Shown piece by piece: positions 7,593 through 15,985 of a stretch of 34,187 nucleotides of DNA (the first letter of the stretch is position 1; every line of letters begins with the position of its first letter). Origin of the DNA: an uncultured Bacteroidales bacterium (GTDB lineage Bacteria; Bacteroidota; Bacteroidia; Bacteroidales; WCHB1-69); assembly GCA_900315245.1 (NCBI GenBank), contig OMYJ01000018.1:1-34187 (forward strand). The letters are read 5' to 3'. The notes beneath the pieces were generated by a model, which saw only the letters and a list, made by a program, of their open reading frames with translations, was not told where the DNA came from and searched no databases. The position numbers and the translations under genes are program-made.

Positions 7593-8729
7593 ATGAAACA
7601 TCATCAGTATAACCCGAACTATCAGTTCGTGATTCCACCAGTGGATTTCAATAAATACACAGACCGGAGTCTGTTGCAGTATTGCCTGGGAGCTACTATG
7701 TATATGCCTGGGACCAAGGATTTTGCACAGGCTATTATCGACAAAAAGTATCCGGGCCTCACCTCTATGGTGATGTGTTTTGAGGATGCTTGTAAGGAGG
7801 AAGATGTGCCAGCCGCAGAACAAAACTGTATCCGTGTGTTGGAAACGTTGCGTCAGAAGGTGGAAAACGGAGAATTGTCTTACGAAGACATTCCGCTCAT
7901 CTTCTTCCGTGTGCGCAATGTGGAACAGTTCAAGCATTTCGTGAAGCTGCTTCCTGTTGAGACGGTTCCTTACATTACGGGATTCAATTTCCCCAAGTTC
8001 AATAGCCTTAATGCGGCCGCGTATATGGATCATTTGGTTGACATTAATGAGCGCGCCGGTGAAGTGCTGTATGGTATGCCTATCATCGAAGATGCACGGG
8101 TGGCTTTTAAGGAGAGTCGGTTGGATGAGCTGCTTGCCATAAAGAAGGTGTTGGATCAAAACAAGAACCTCATATTGAACGTGCGTGTGGGAGGAACCGA
8201 CTTTTCATCCTGTTTTGGTGTCCGTCGTGGTATCAACTATACCATCTACGACATTATGACGGTGAGCAATTGCCTGATGGACATCCTCAATGTGTTCACC
8301 CGCAACAACGACTATACGGTTTCAGGACCAGTCTGGGAGTATTTCCGCGTGAACAAACGCATGAAAGGAATGGCCGAGTTGCCCAAAGTCGATCTCCAGC
8401 AGACCCTGATGAAGCGCAAAGCCATTGTGAACGATGCTGTGGATGGACTGATGCGTGAATTGGTGCTCGACCAAGCCAACGGCTTTATGGGCAAGACCTG
8501 TATCCATCCTTCTCATTTGAACTTCATCAACGGTATGTTGGCCGTCACTAAAGACGAGTATGACGATGCCTACCAGATTATGCATACCAGCGGCGGAGTA
8601 ATCAAAGGCACAAAGGGCATGAATGAGATTGGCCCCCACAAGAATTGGGCGGAGAAGATTATGATGCGTGCCCAAGCATACGGTGTGATTGAGAATGACG
8701 CAAGCTACATCGATTTGTTTGGAGTTTGA
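7593..8729 (+). CDS. HpcH/HpaI aldolase / citrate lyase beta (CitE)-like protein
   Basis: A 378-residue TIM-barrel lyase of the CitE/HpcH superfamily. The N-terminus has YMPGTKDF, corresponding to the CitE FVPG loop. This is followed by the acidic metal-binding motif MCFEDA, a substrate-binding Arg in FFRVRN, the PKF strand and the second acidic site MPIIEDA. It is longer than typical HpcH (about 260) or CitE (about 300). The family makes or breaks C-C bonds of hydroxy acids: pyruvate-type aldols, citramalyl or malyl units. CitE-like aldolases paired with ATP-grasp proteins also occur in tellurium-resistance-associated biosynthetic clusters. Here the next gene is a 2-hydroxyacid dehydrogenase, suggesting aldol condensation then keto reduction. 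The exact reaction is inferred. Confidence 0.85.
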   Translation: MKHHQYNPNYQFVIPPVDFNKYTDRSLLQYCLGATMYMPGTKDFAQAIIDKKYPGLTSMVMCFEDACKEEDVPAAEQNCIRVLETLRQKVENGELSYEDIPLIFFRVRNVEQFKHFVKLLPVETVPYITGFNFPKFNSLNAAAYMDHLVDINERAGEVLYGMPIIEDARVAFKESRLDELLAIKKVLDQNKNLILNVRVGGTDFSSCFGVRRGINYTIYDIMTVSNCLMDILNVFTRNNDYTVSGPVWEYFRVNKRMKGMAELPKVDLQQTLMKRKAIVNDAVDGLMRELVLDQANGFMGKTCIHPSHLNFINGMLAVTKDEYDDAYQIMHTSGGVIKGTKGMNEIGPHKNWAEKIMMRAQAYGVIENDASYIDLFGV

Positions 8730-8732
8730 GTT

Positions 8733-9704
8733 ATGCCTAAGATTTTACATACTGCGAGATATACGGGAACACCCTGGGAAATACTGAAAAGCGTTGTTCC
8801 CGAAGGATTCACAGTAAAGACACTTGACGAATTGTCATACGAGTGTCTGATAAAGGAAGCTGTTGATGCCGACTACCTGTTGGTTAGCGGTCGGTTGCCG
8901 ATTGACGAAGGGATTCTTTCTTCTGCCAAACATCTTAAAATGATCCAGCGCACAGGCGTGGGTACCGAGATGTTGGATGTGGAGGCTATCAAAGCGCATG
9001 GCATTCCTGTTTATGTCAATGCCGGGGTCAATGCCCAAAGTGTGGCAGAGCATACGTTGACACTGATACTTGCCTGTCTGAAACGGTTGCCGCAGATCAA
9101 CCGGCAAACCCATCAAGGCGTTTGGAAGAAACAGCAGGTTGGTGTGACCACCCATGAGCTGAAAGGTAAGACAGTGGGTTTAGTGGGGATGGGTAATATA
9201 GGGCGATTGGTGGCTTCTATGTTGCAACCATTCGGAGCGAAAGTGATATACACCGATGTGGTCCGTCAAAAAGATGAGGTTGAAGCTAATCTTGGACTGA
9301 TCTATTGTGAAAGTTTTGGCGCTATGCTTCCGCAATGCGACATTCTCAGTTTCCATTGTCCGTTGACGAAGGATAACAAGGAAATGCTCAATAGGGAGAC
9401 TCTCGCCAAAATGAAACAGGGTGCCATAGTGGTCAATACCGCAAGGGGCAAACTGGTTGACCCCGAAGATTTATACGATGCGTTGCAAACGGGTCGTCTT
9501 TCCGCCGCCGCTTTGGACACTCATTACGAGGAGCCGTTGAAAGAAGGCTACAAACTGGCAGAACTGGACAATGTGATTCTTACTCCTCATATCGGAGGTT
9601 TGTCGTATGAAGCATTCCATCAGATGATGGCGGAGGCTGTGGAGAATATCGTGGCATTCGAAGGAGGAGAGCTTGAAAAAATAAGAAACAAACAATTGTT
9701 GTAA
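8733..9704 (+). CDS. D-isomer-specific 2-hydroxyacid dehydrogenase
   Basis: NAD-dependent oxidoreductase of 323 residues interconverting a 2-keto acid and a D-2-hydroxy acid. The coenzyme fold has GLVGMGNIGRLV (residues 149-160), with an acidic residue at the end of the next strand (YTD) that favours NAD over NADP. The catalytic set is Arg238 in NTARGKLVD, Glu267 in YEEPL and His286 in LTPHIGG. Length and motifs match phosphoglycerate-dehydrogenase-like enzymes without a C-terminal ACT domain, so serine biosynthesis is unlikely. It starts 3 bases after the aldolase stop. Together they could give a 2,4-dihydroxy or related hydroxy acid for attachment to the glycan. Family very confident; substrate unknown. 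Confidence 0.92.
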   Translation: MPKILHTARYTGTPWEILKSVVPEGFTVKTLDELSYECLIKEAVDADYLLVSGRLPIDEGILSSAKHLKMIQRTGVGTEMLDVEAIKAHGIPVYVNAGVNAQSVAEHTLTLILACLKRLPQINRQTHQGVWKKQQVGVTTHELKGKTVGLVGMGNIGRLVASMLQPFGAKVIYTDVVRQKDEVEANLGLIYCESFGAMLPQCDILSFHCPLTKDNKEMLNRETLAKMKQGAIVVNTARGKLVDPEDLYDALQTGRLSAAALDTHYEEPLKEGYKLAELDNVILTPHIGGLSYEAFHQMMAEAVENIVAFEGGELEKIRNKQLL

Positions 9705-9706
9705 TT

Positions 9707-10606
9707 ATGGAGTTTCGCAGAATCAAACAGGTATGTGAATACGGCTGGAAGGATGCACAAACTTTAAGCCAGGAGGCGGATGCAACAAAGGGCAGATTGT
9801 CCATTTTCCTTGATATTCTTCATTGTTTTTTCAAATATAATGTTTGGAGTAATCAATACAAAAAGGAAAAGCTTCATTTGCTTTCGGGAGAACAAAAAAG
9901 GGAAATCTGTTTGAAATACCAAGAAAAAAACAATTTCAGAGACCAATGGGTAAAAGAGTTTTTCGACAATTACAAGTTCCTGAACAAATGGAGCAGTTTC
10001 AAGTATGAACGGAGCGCTAATTTGCAAGCGAAGAGACGAGCGGCATACAAGAAACAATATGGGTTGGGAGAGAATTGTTTTGTCGGATATGATGTGATTT
10101 TGCATAAACATCACTATAAAGATTCAAAAATAGTCACTGGAAAGGATTGTTTGTTAGCGGAACAAGTGAATATTGATTATACTGGTGGATTGGTCTTAGG
10201 AAACAAGGTCTCTATTTCCGAGGGCGCAAAGATATTGACACATAATCATGTGGTTGATTTTTCAGGTAAGGGCGAGGATAAAGGTTGTATTTTGACTCCT
10301 TTAGTCATACACGATCGTGTATGGATAGGTACAAAGGCAATGATTATGCCCGGCGTAAAAGAAATTGGTCGAGGGGCTATGATTTCGTCTCTTGCTTATG
10401 TTCACACAAAGATTCCTCCTTATGCAATAGTTATGGGTAATCCAGCAAAAATTGTGGGATTCCGTCTTACTCCGGAAGAAATTATCGAGTTTGAAAAGAA
10501 CAACTATTCCGAGGAAAACAGATTACCTGAAGAAGTTATCAACAATAATTACAAAAAGTATTTCCAAAGTAGATGGAAAGAGTTGAAAGAGTTTTCAAGA
10601 GTATGA
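9707..10606 (+). CDS. Left-handed beta-helix (hexapeptide) acyltransferase, module A
   Basis: A 299-residue transferase. Residues 1 to about 115 are an unusual charged, mostly helical N-terminal region with YGWKDA near the start. The hexapeptide-repeat parallel beta-helix follows, containing ILTHNH with the likely catalytic His, then VWIGTKAMIMPGV, IPPYAIVMGNPAKIVGFR and a basic C-terminal tail. The helix and the PYAIVMGNPAK ending are typical of sugar O- or N-acyltransferases. It is a full-length paralogue of the gene at 15079, including the N-terminal extension. With discrete carrier proteins close by, an acyl-ACP rather than acetyl-CoA donor is a reasonable guess. The gene is visibly A+T-richer than glmS and the aminotransferases, suggesting a different origin. 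It starts 2 bases after the previous stop. Confidence 0.88.
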   Translation: MEFRRIKQVCEYGWKDAQTLSQEADATKGRLSIFLDILHCFFKYNVWSNQYKKEKLHLLSGEQKREICLKYQEKNNFRDQWVKEFFDNYKFLNKWSSFKYERSANLQAKRRAAYKKQYGLGENCFVGYDVILHKHHYKDSKIVTGKDCLLAEQVNIDYTGGLVLGNKVSISEGAKILTHNHVVDFSGKGEDKGCILTPLVIHDRVWIGTKAMIMPGVKEIGRGAMISSLAYVHTKIPPYAIVMGNPAKIVGFRLTPEEIIEFEKNNYSEENRLPEEVINNNYKKYFQSRWKELKEFSRV

Positions 10607-10629
10607 TATTAATATTTTAAAATAGAAGT

Positions 10630-10866
10630 ATGAAAAGTTTAGAAGAATTTGTAGTGCTCTTTGCAGAGCAGTTTGACGACACTGATGCAAGTGAAATCAC
10701 CGCTGCGACTGTTTTCCATGATCTGGACGAGTGGTCTTCGATTATTGGGCTGACATTGATAGCTATGGTTGACGAGGAATTCGGAGTGGCACTGAAGGGT
10801 GACGATGTGAAAACATCTGTCACAGTGGAAGACCTGTATAACAAGGTCCTTGCGTATCTTAAATAA
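10630..10866 (+). CDS. Acyl carrier protein (module A, first)
   Basis: A 78-residue acidic four-helix carrier protein. The segment FHDLDEWSSIIGLTLIAMVDEEFGV aligns with the ACP core. Ser37 in EWSS-I is the expected phosphopantetheine site, but the usual Asp of the DSL motif is replaced by Ser36. The closest relative in the window is the carrier at 17624, which shares FHDL(D/E)EW(S/G)S. It lies 23 bases after the acyltransferase and 12 bases before a ketoreductase-type gene, so it probably carries the acyl chain worked on by that reductase. It is too divergent to be the housekeeping fatty-acid ACP. Confidence 0.85.
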   Translation: MKSLEEFVVLFAEQFDDTDASEITAATVFHDLDEWSSIIGLTLIAMVDEEFGVALKGDDVKTSVTVEDLYNKVLAYLK

Positions 10867-10878
10867 AAAGAGCATATA

Positions 10879-11628
10879 ATGTACAATCCGTTTTCCCTTA
10901 AAGGAAAAACAATATTGGTTACGGGAGCGTCATCGGGAATCGGTGCGGCAACAGCTGTGGAATGTTCAAAAATGGGTGCCAATGTGATAGTCACAGGCCG
11001 TAATGAAGAACGTTTGAAAAAGACTTTCGATCACCTGGACATTTCGTTTGGAGCTAATCATTTAATGATAATTGCGGATCTTGCCGATGAAACAAGTGTG
11101 AACTCACTTGTTGAACAAACAGGCATTCTTGACGGTGTGGTGAACAATGCAGGGGTTAATCGCGTTAAACCTGTTACGTTCATCAAACAAGACGATTTTG
11201 ATTACGTCTTCCAGAGCAACGCATGGGCTGCGGTCAACCTCACCCGTTCACTTTGCAGGAAAAAGAAACTGAGAAAGAACAGCTCCATCGTGTTCACCTC
11301 GTCTGTCTCAGCATTCTTCAATGCCCCTGGTCGTGCCTTATATGCTGGCTCCAAAGCGGCATTGACGGCTTTTATGCGTTCTTTTGCTGTTGAACTGTCG
11401 GATAAAGGCATTCGTGCCAATGCTGTTCACCCAGGACTGGTTGAAACCAAATTAATTGCTGAAAACTTAACGGAAGAAGAATTGCAAAATAACCTAAAGG
11501 AATATCCTTTGAACCGATTTGGCAAACCGGAAGATGTAGCATGGGCTATCATTTATCTCCTTTCTGATGCTTCTGCTTGGGTGACGGGTACATCTATGAT
11601 CGTCGATGGTGGTTTTATGTTAAAATGA
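10879..11628 (+). CDS. Short-chain dehydrogenase/reductase, FabG-like (module A)
   Basis: A 249-residue classical SDR. Features are the cofactor loop TGASSGIG (residues 15-22), NNAG (89-92), catalytic Ser near 141-142, and Tyr155 and Lys159 in YAGSK. The C-terminus DASAWVTGTSMIVDGGF is FabG-like. R41 in VTGRNEER after the second strand suggests NADP(H). It follows an ACP by 12 bases, so reduction of a 3-ketoacyl-ACP to a 3-hydroxyacyl-ACP is the likely job, comparable to the ketoreductase of viosamine islands. It is paralogous to the SDR at 18910; both begin N-P-F-S-L-x-G-K-T. Oxidation of a sugar is the alternative. Confidence 0.9.
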   Translation: MYNPFSLKGKTILVTGASSGIGAATAVECSKMGANVIVTGRNEERLKKTFDHLDISFGANHLMIIADLADETSVNSLVEQTGILDGVVNNAGVNRVKPVTFIKQDDFDYVFQSNAWAAVNLTRSLCRKKKLRKNSSIVFTSSVSAFFNAPGRALYAGSKAALTAFMRSFAVELSDKGIRANAVHPGLVETKLIAENLTEEELQNNLKEYPLNRFGKPEDVAWAIIYLLSDASAWVTGTSMIVDGGFMLK

Positions 11629-11629
11629 T

Positions 11630-12352
11630 ATGAACGAATTATTAGAGAATAAAGTAGCTGTTATCACTGGTGCTGGCCGTGGCATCGGTCGCGTGATAGC
11701 CGAGCAATTTGTTGCTGACGGGGCGGTCGTGTATGCCAACGATATAAGCGAGTTTGAAATACCGGGTGCTAAAACAATCTGTTTTGATGTGACAGACAGC
11801 AACGCCCTCAAGGCAGGTCTGATGCAGGTCTATAAGGCCGAAGGACGCATTGATTGCGTCGTGAACAATGCTGCCATCATCCAAAACCAGAAATTGGGCA
11901 TGGTTACAAAGCCTTTGTTGGAGAAAATGTTTGCGGTGAATGTGTTTGCCGTTATTGACATGATTCAGATTGCCTCGCGGCTGATGGCGCGCACAGGTGG
12001 TGGATGCTTTGTGAATATGGCATCCATAACGGGTGTGGTAGGGTCTCCCGGACAGGTGGCTTATTCATCTACCAAAGGAGCGGTTATTACCATCACCAAA
12101 TCGGCCGCCAAGGAGTTGGCTCCCATGAATATTCGTGTGAATGCGGTTGCTCCCGGCATTGTGAAAACGGAACGTTTTGAGGAGCTGTATGAGGCTTCAG
12201 GCGACAAAATCAAAGAACGCATTGAAAAGATTGCCATCGGTCGCCTCGGCACCCCGCAGGACATTGCCAACGCGGTCGCTTTCCTCGCCTCCGACCGTGC
12301 CAGCTACATTAGCGGCCAGATACTGGGTGTTGACGGCTGCGCTACGATCTAA
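11630..12352 (+). CDS. Short-chain dehydrogenase/reductase, second of module A
   Basis: A 240-residue classical SDR with TGAGRGIG (residues 13-20), NNAA (79-82), Ser132, Tyr145 and Lys149 in YSSTKGA, and the C-terminal SGQILGVDGC. The acidic residue in YANDISEF after strand 2 suggests NAD(H) preference, unlike its upstream neighbour, so the two may act in opposite directions or on different intermediates. It begins one base after the previous stop, a sign of coupled translation. FabG-type ketoreductase is the default reading; dehydrogenation of a hydroxyacyl-ACP or free hydroxy acid is equally possible. Confidence 0.88.
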   Translation: MNELLENKVAVITGAGRGIGRVIAEQFVADGAVVYANDISEFEIPGAKTICFDVTDSNALKAGLMQVYKAEGRIDCVVNNAAIIQNQKLGMVTKPLLEKMFAVNVFAVIDMIQIASRLMARTGGGCFVNMASITGVVGSPGQVAYSSTKGAVITITKSAAKELAPMNIRVNAVAPGIVKTERFEELYEASGDKIKERIEKIAIGRLGTPQDIANAVAFLASDRASYISGQILGVDGCATI

Positions 12353-12370
12353 CAGACCAAAGTTATAACC

Positions 12371-13744
12371 GTGTTTTTAGATTTAGACAAAAAGTCCAAA
12401 GATAAAGTTGCTGCCATAGATGATAGTGGCCGCTCCATTACATACGGTGAGATTTGCGATTTCACCCAGGAGTTTTCCAAACAATTGCCTCAGCGGTCGC
12501 TGATATTCCTGTTGTCGGAAAATCGCATCGGCTCTCTGCTGGGCTATACGGCTGCGTTGAGCAATCACATCGTGCCGTTAATCATCAGTGCGGCCACTGA
12601 AGAAGGATTGTTTAATCGCCTATACGATTTGTATCAGCCCGAATATCTGTGGGTGCCAAAGGGCAAGTCAGAGGGTAGGGAAGTGGTCTTTTCTGCATGG
12701 GATTACTGTTTGGTGAAAACGGACAACAAGGCGGCTGCCATGTACGAAGAACTCTCGCTATTGCTGCCCACCAGCGGCTCAACCGGAAGTCCCAAGTTGG
12801 TGCGCCACAGTTACCGAAACATCGAGGCCAATGCCGACAATGTGCGCCGTCTGTTCAAGCTCGACGGCAACGAAAAGGCCATGGCCATCCTGCCCATGCA
12901 CTATACCATGGGTCTCTCAGTGATTGCTTCTCATCTTTTGGCGGGTGCCACGTTGCTGCTCAGTGGTCGTTCGCTTTTGGACAAGGGATTCTGGGCTACA
13001 CTGAAAGAGGCTACCAGTTTTACGGGTGTGCCGTATAGCTACGAGATTTTGACCAAAATGCGTTTCACCCGTATGGATTTGCCCAACTTGAAGGTGATTA
13101 CCCAAGGCGGTGGCAAATTGACCGAGGCTATGTGGAACACCTTGGCACAATACGCTGCTGACAAAGGCAAGCAATTCATCGCCACCTACGGTCAAAGTGA
13201 ATGCACAGCTCGTATGGCCTACCTCCCTCCGGAATTGGCGTTGGAGAAGGTCTGCAGCATAGGCGTTGCCGAACCTGGTGGACAACTCTCCATTGTGGAT
13301 GAGAACGGCAATGAAACTTTCGAGGGTGAAGCCCAGGGCGAAATGGTGTATCGGGGTGAGAACGTGACACTGGGTTATGCCACTTGTCGCGAGGATTTGC
13401 AGAAGGGCGACGAGAACCACGGCATCATGCACACAGGCGACCTTGCCCGCCGCGATGCCGACGGCTGTTATTACATCATTGGCCGTTTGAAACGCTTTTT
13501 GAAGATTTATGGTCTGCGCATAGGCCTTGACGAGGTGGAAAACATGATCAAGGCGGAATACAAGACCGACTGTTACTGCAAGGGCGATGATGAGAAACTT
13601 GTGGTGCTGGTGACCGACCCGAAACTGCAGGAGGTGCTGCCCGCATTCATTGAAGAGAAAACACACCTGTTCCATCAGCGCATAGAGGTGCAGGTGGTGA
13701 AAGAGATATTGCGCAACGAAGCTGGTAAAGTTGTTAATCAATAA
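12371..13744 (+). CDS. AMP-dependent acyl-acid ligase (module A)
   Basis: A 457-residue ANL-superfamily adenylating enzyme that activates a carboxylic acid as acyl-AMP and passes it to a thiol, probably the ACP encoded immediately downstream. Motifs are LLPTSGSTGSPKLV (P-loop, about 131-144), TYGQSECTARM, HTGDLARRDADGCYYIIGRLKRFLKIYG split over the A7/A8 region, and a terminal Lys in NEAGKVVNQ. It is shorter than usual at the N-terminus. The substrate-side segment around MHYTMGLS lacks the Asp that marks amino-acid-activating domains, so a non-amino acid such as a hydroxy acid is more likely. The start is GTG at 12371, 18 bases after the SDR stop, with no better in-frame ATG nearby. Confidence 0.88.
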   Translation: MFLDLDKKSKDKVAAIDDSGRSITYGEICDFTQEFSKQLPQRSLIFLLSENRIGSLLGYTAALSNHIVPLIISAATEEGLFNRLYDLYQPEYLWVPKGKSEGREVVFSAWDYCLVKTDNKAAAMYEELSLLLPTSGSTGSPKLVRHSYRNIEANADNVRRLFKLDGNEKAMAILPMHYTMGLSVIASHLLAGATLLLSGRSLLDKGFWATLKEATSFTGVPYSYEILTKMRFTRMDLPNLKVITQGGGKLTEAMWNTLAQYAADKGKQFIATYGQSECTARMAYLPPELALEKVCSIGVAEPGGQLSIVDENGNETFEGEAQGEMVYRGENVTLGYATCREDLQKGDENHGIMHTGDLARRDADGCYYIIGRLKRFLKIYGLRIGLDEVENMIKAEYKTDCYCKGDDEKLVVLVTDPKLQEVLPAFIEEKTHLFHQRIEVQVVKEILRNEAGKVVNQ

Positions 13745-13753
13745 TATATCATT

Positions 13754-13993
13754 ATGACAAATATAGAAAAACTCAACAAGATTTTCTGTGATGTGTTTTC
13801 GGTGGAAGAATCTGCCTTGAATAGCGAATTCAATAATTGTACAGTTGAAGGCTGGGATTCTGTTCATCAGTTGAGTTTGACATCTGCAGTAGAGGACGAA
13901 TTCGACATTATGCTCGATGCCGAGGACATTTTGGAATTCACCTCATACGACAACGCCAAAACCGTATTGGCTAAATATGACATTAATCTCTAA
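13754..13993 (+). CDS. Acyl carrier protein (module A, second)
   Basis: A 79-residue carrier with a canonical attachment motif, GWDSV, Ser36. The following helix, QLSLTSAVEDEFDIMLDAEDILEF, is typical of ACP/PCP folds. It lies 9 bases after the acyl-acid ligase and 16 bases before a ketoacyl synthase III, an arrangement that suggests ligase loading, carrier, then condensation or transfer. It is not closely similar to the first carrier of the module, so the two probably carry different groups. Confidence 0.88.
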   Translation: MTNIEKLNKIFCDVFSVEESALNSEFNNCTVEGWDSVHQLSLTSAVEDEFDIMLDAEDILEFTSYDNAKTVLAKYDINL

Positions 13994-14009
13994 CTGTTAA
14001 TCATTTACC

Positions 14010-15068
14010 ATGGCTTATTGGGAGATAAAAAATGTTGCCTTGCGGGGTGTTACCGGCACAGTCCCAAACAATCCTGTGAAGTCAGCGGAGTTGGACATTT
14101 TCACTCAGGAGGATGCCGAATTGTTTGACAGTACAGTAGGGATTTTGAACCGTTATCTGGCTCCTGACGATGTGTGTGCGTCCGACTTGTGTTATGATGC
14201 AGCAGAAAGATTGGTGGCAGGATTGGGTTGGGAGAAGGACAGTATAGATGTTTTGGTGTTTGCTTCGGTGACGGGCGACTATAAGACTCCTCCTACGTCA
14301 AGCATCTTGCAAGATCGTCTGGGTTTACCCACATCAACCTTTGTGGTAGATTTGCCTATGGGATGCTGTGGCACTTTGTATGCCATCAATATGGCAGGCA
14401 ATATGCTTTCTGCCGGAACGGTCAAGCGTGCTTTGCTGTTAATTGGCGACACCGCTTCGCGCATGGGTTCTTACAAAGACAAAAGTCGTGTGCCCTTGTT
14501 TGGCGATGCAGGCATGGCCATGGCATTGGAATACGATGCCACAGCCGAGAAGATAGCCATTGAAATGAACACGCTTGGCTCGGGCTACAAAGCTTTGATG
14601 ACGCCACACGGTGGCTATCGTCATCCTATAACAAAAGAGGATTCGTTTGTTGAGGAAGACTTTGGCAACGGCATCATTCGTGCCCCGAAGGATGCGCTCA
14701 TCAATGGCATGGATGTGTTCTCGTTTGCCATCACCAAGCCGCCGGTTAGCATCAAGAAGATGATGGAGAGATACGAGTTGACTATAGATAATGTGGATTA
14801 TTTTCTTATACATCAAGCTAACAAGTTGATTGTTGACCGCATTGTCAAGAAATTAAAACTGCCTTTGGAGAAAACCCCATACGACCTGCAGGAGTTTGGC
14901 AATCTTGGAGGTGCCTCCATCCCGATGCTTATGACATATAACCTTGCTGATGAGTTGCAATCGAGGCCATTGACGATGGTGTGTTCTGCTTTCGGATTAG
15001 GTTTGACATGGGGAACTATGGTTTTGAAAACGCAGAGAGTGAGGGTGTTGCCAATAAATAAGATATAA
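14010..15068 (+). CDS. 3-oxoacyl-ACP synthase III-like enzyme (module A)
   Basis: A 352-residue thiolase-fold KAS III with a complete Cys-His-Asn triad: Cys119 in PMGCCGTLYAI, His268 in LIHQAN and Asn298 in EFGNLGGAS. In lipid synthesis FabH condenses an acyl-CoA with malonyl-ACP. In sugar-acylation loci such as viosamine islands a KAS III builds a short 3-ketoacyl chain that is reduced and moved to an amino sugar. Dedicated ACP, SDR and acyltransferase genes nearby support the second role. It is paralogous to the gene at 17850. The second Cys next to the nucleophile (GCC) is unusual. Acyl transfer without condensation, as some KAS III relatives perform, is the main alternative. Confidence 0.9.
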   Translation: MAYWEIKNVALRGVTGTVPNNPVKSAELDIFTQEDAELFDSTVGILNRYLAPDDVCASDLCYDAAERLVAGLGWEKDSIDVLVFASVTGDYKTPPTSSILQDRLGLPTSTFVVDLPMGCCGTLYAINMAGNMLSAGTVKRALLLIGDTASRMGSYKDKSRVPLFGDAGMAMALEYDATAEKIAIEMNTLGSGYKALMTPHGGYRHPITKEDSFVEEDFGNGIIRAPKDALINGMDVFSFAITKPPVSIKKMMERYELTIDNVDYFLIHQANKLIVDRIVKKLKLPLEKTPYDLQEFGNLGGASIPMLMTYNLADELQSRPLTMVCSAFGLGLTWGTMVLKTQRVRVLPINKI

Positions 15069-15078
15069 TATGCGATTA

Positions 15079-15981
15079 ATGAAACATAAGCGTCTTCGCC
15101 AAGTGATATCATACGGTTGGAAAGACGCAGGAGAGATAGTTAAATCCGAGGCTGAAGTGAAAAAGTCAAGGATTGCGGTCTTCGCGGATATTCTATCATG
15201 CTTTAAAAGGTATTATGTATTTAGTAATCAATATAAGAAAGGCAAGATATGGGGTGTCACAGGCGAAAAAAGAATTGCAAAATTAGAGGCAATAGGGCTT
15301 TCTAATCGTAAAAAAGACGAATGGATTGACCGGCATAATTCAGACTGGGCATTTTTGTCCAAATATACAAGTTTAGAATGGTCAAAAAACGAAAAAAAAA
15401 GAAAAGCAAGAATAAAGGCCTATAAGGAACATTACGGTCTGGGTGATAATTGTGCTGTTCAATATGGTGTTACGCTCATTTGTGAGCATAACTCCATCGG
15501 AAAAATAAAATGCGGGAAAAATGTTTTGTTTGCAAGAGATGTTGATATTGATTATACTGGGGATTTGATCATCGAAGACAATGTAAAGATATCGGAAGGT
15601 GTTAAAATTCTTACGCATAATCATGATTTGGATTACACACAAGTGGATGAGTCTGGACACAGTTTGATAAAAACACCTCTTGTCATAAAAGACAATGTTC
15701 GCATAGGAGCCCGTTCCGTATTTTTGCCTGGCGTTAGTGAAATAGGCAGAAGGGCAATGATTGCCACAGGAGCGGTCGTCAAGAAGCAAATCCCTCCCTA
15801 TGCCATCGTTATGGGAAATCCGGCGAGGGTTGTCGGGTTTCGTTATACCCCTGATCAAATTTTGGAATTTGAAGAAGATGAATATCCGATAGAGGAGAGA
15901 TTGCAGGAAGAAGTATTGGTAGCAAACTATAAGAAATACTATCTGGATAAGATACAAGAGATCAAACAATTTTTAGGTTAG
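15079..15981 (+). CDS. Left-handed beta-helix (hexapeptide) acyltransferase, module B
   Basis: A 300-residue paralogue of the transferase at 9707. The two align from the first residue: about 115 residues of charged N-terminal region with YGWKDA at the same place, then YGLGDNC, the hexapeptide helix with ILTHNHDLDY and its likely catalytic His, and IPPYAIVMGNPARVVGFRYTP at the end. That alignment favours the ATG at 15079 over the in-frame ATG at 15070, which would add three residues. It opens the second acyl module, and an adenylating enzyme follows after 4 bases. The gene is A+T-rich compared with the sugar aminotransferase genes. The acceptor is presumably a sugar amine or hydroxyl. Confidence 0.88.
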   Translation: MKHKRLRQVISYGWKDAGEIVKSEAEVKKSRIAVFADILSCFKRYYVFSNQYKKGKIWGVTGEKRIAKLEAIGLSNRKKDEWIDRHNSDWAFLSKYTSLEWSKNEKKRKARIKAYKEHYGLGDNCAVQYGVTLICEHNSIGKIKCGKNVLFARDVDIDYTGDLIIEDNVKISEGVKILTHNHDLDYTQVDESGHSLIKTPLVIKDNVRIGARSVFLPGVSEIGRRAMIATGAVVKKQIPPYAIVMGNPARVVGFRYTPDQILEFEEDEYPIEERLQEEVLVANYKKYYLDKIQEIKQFLG

Positions 15982-15985
15982 AATA

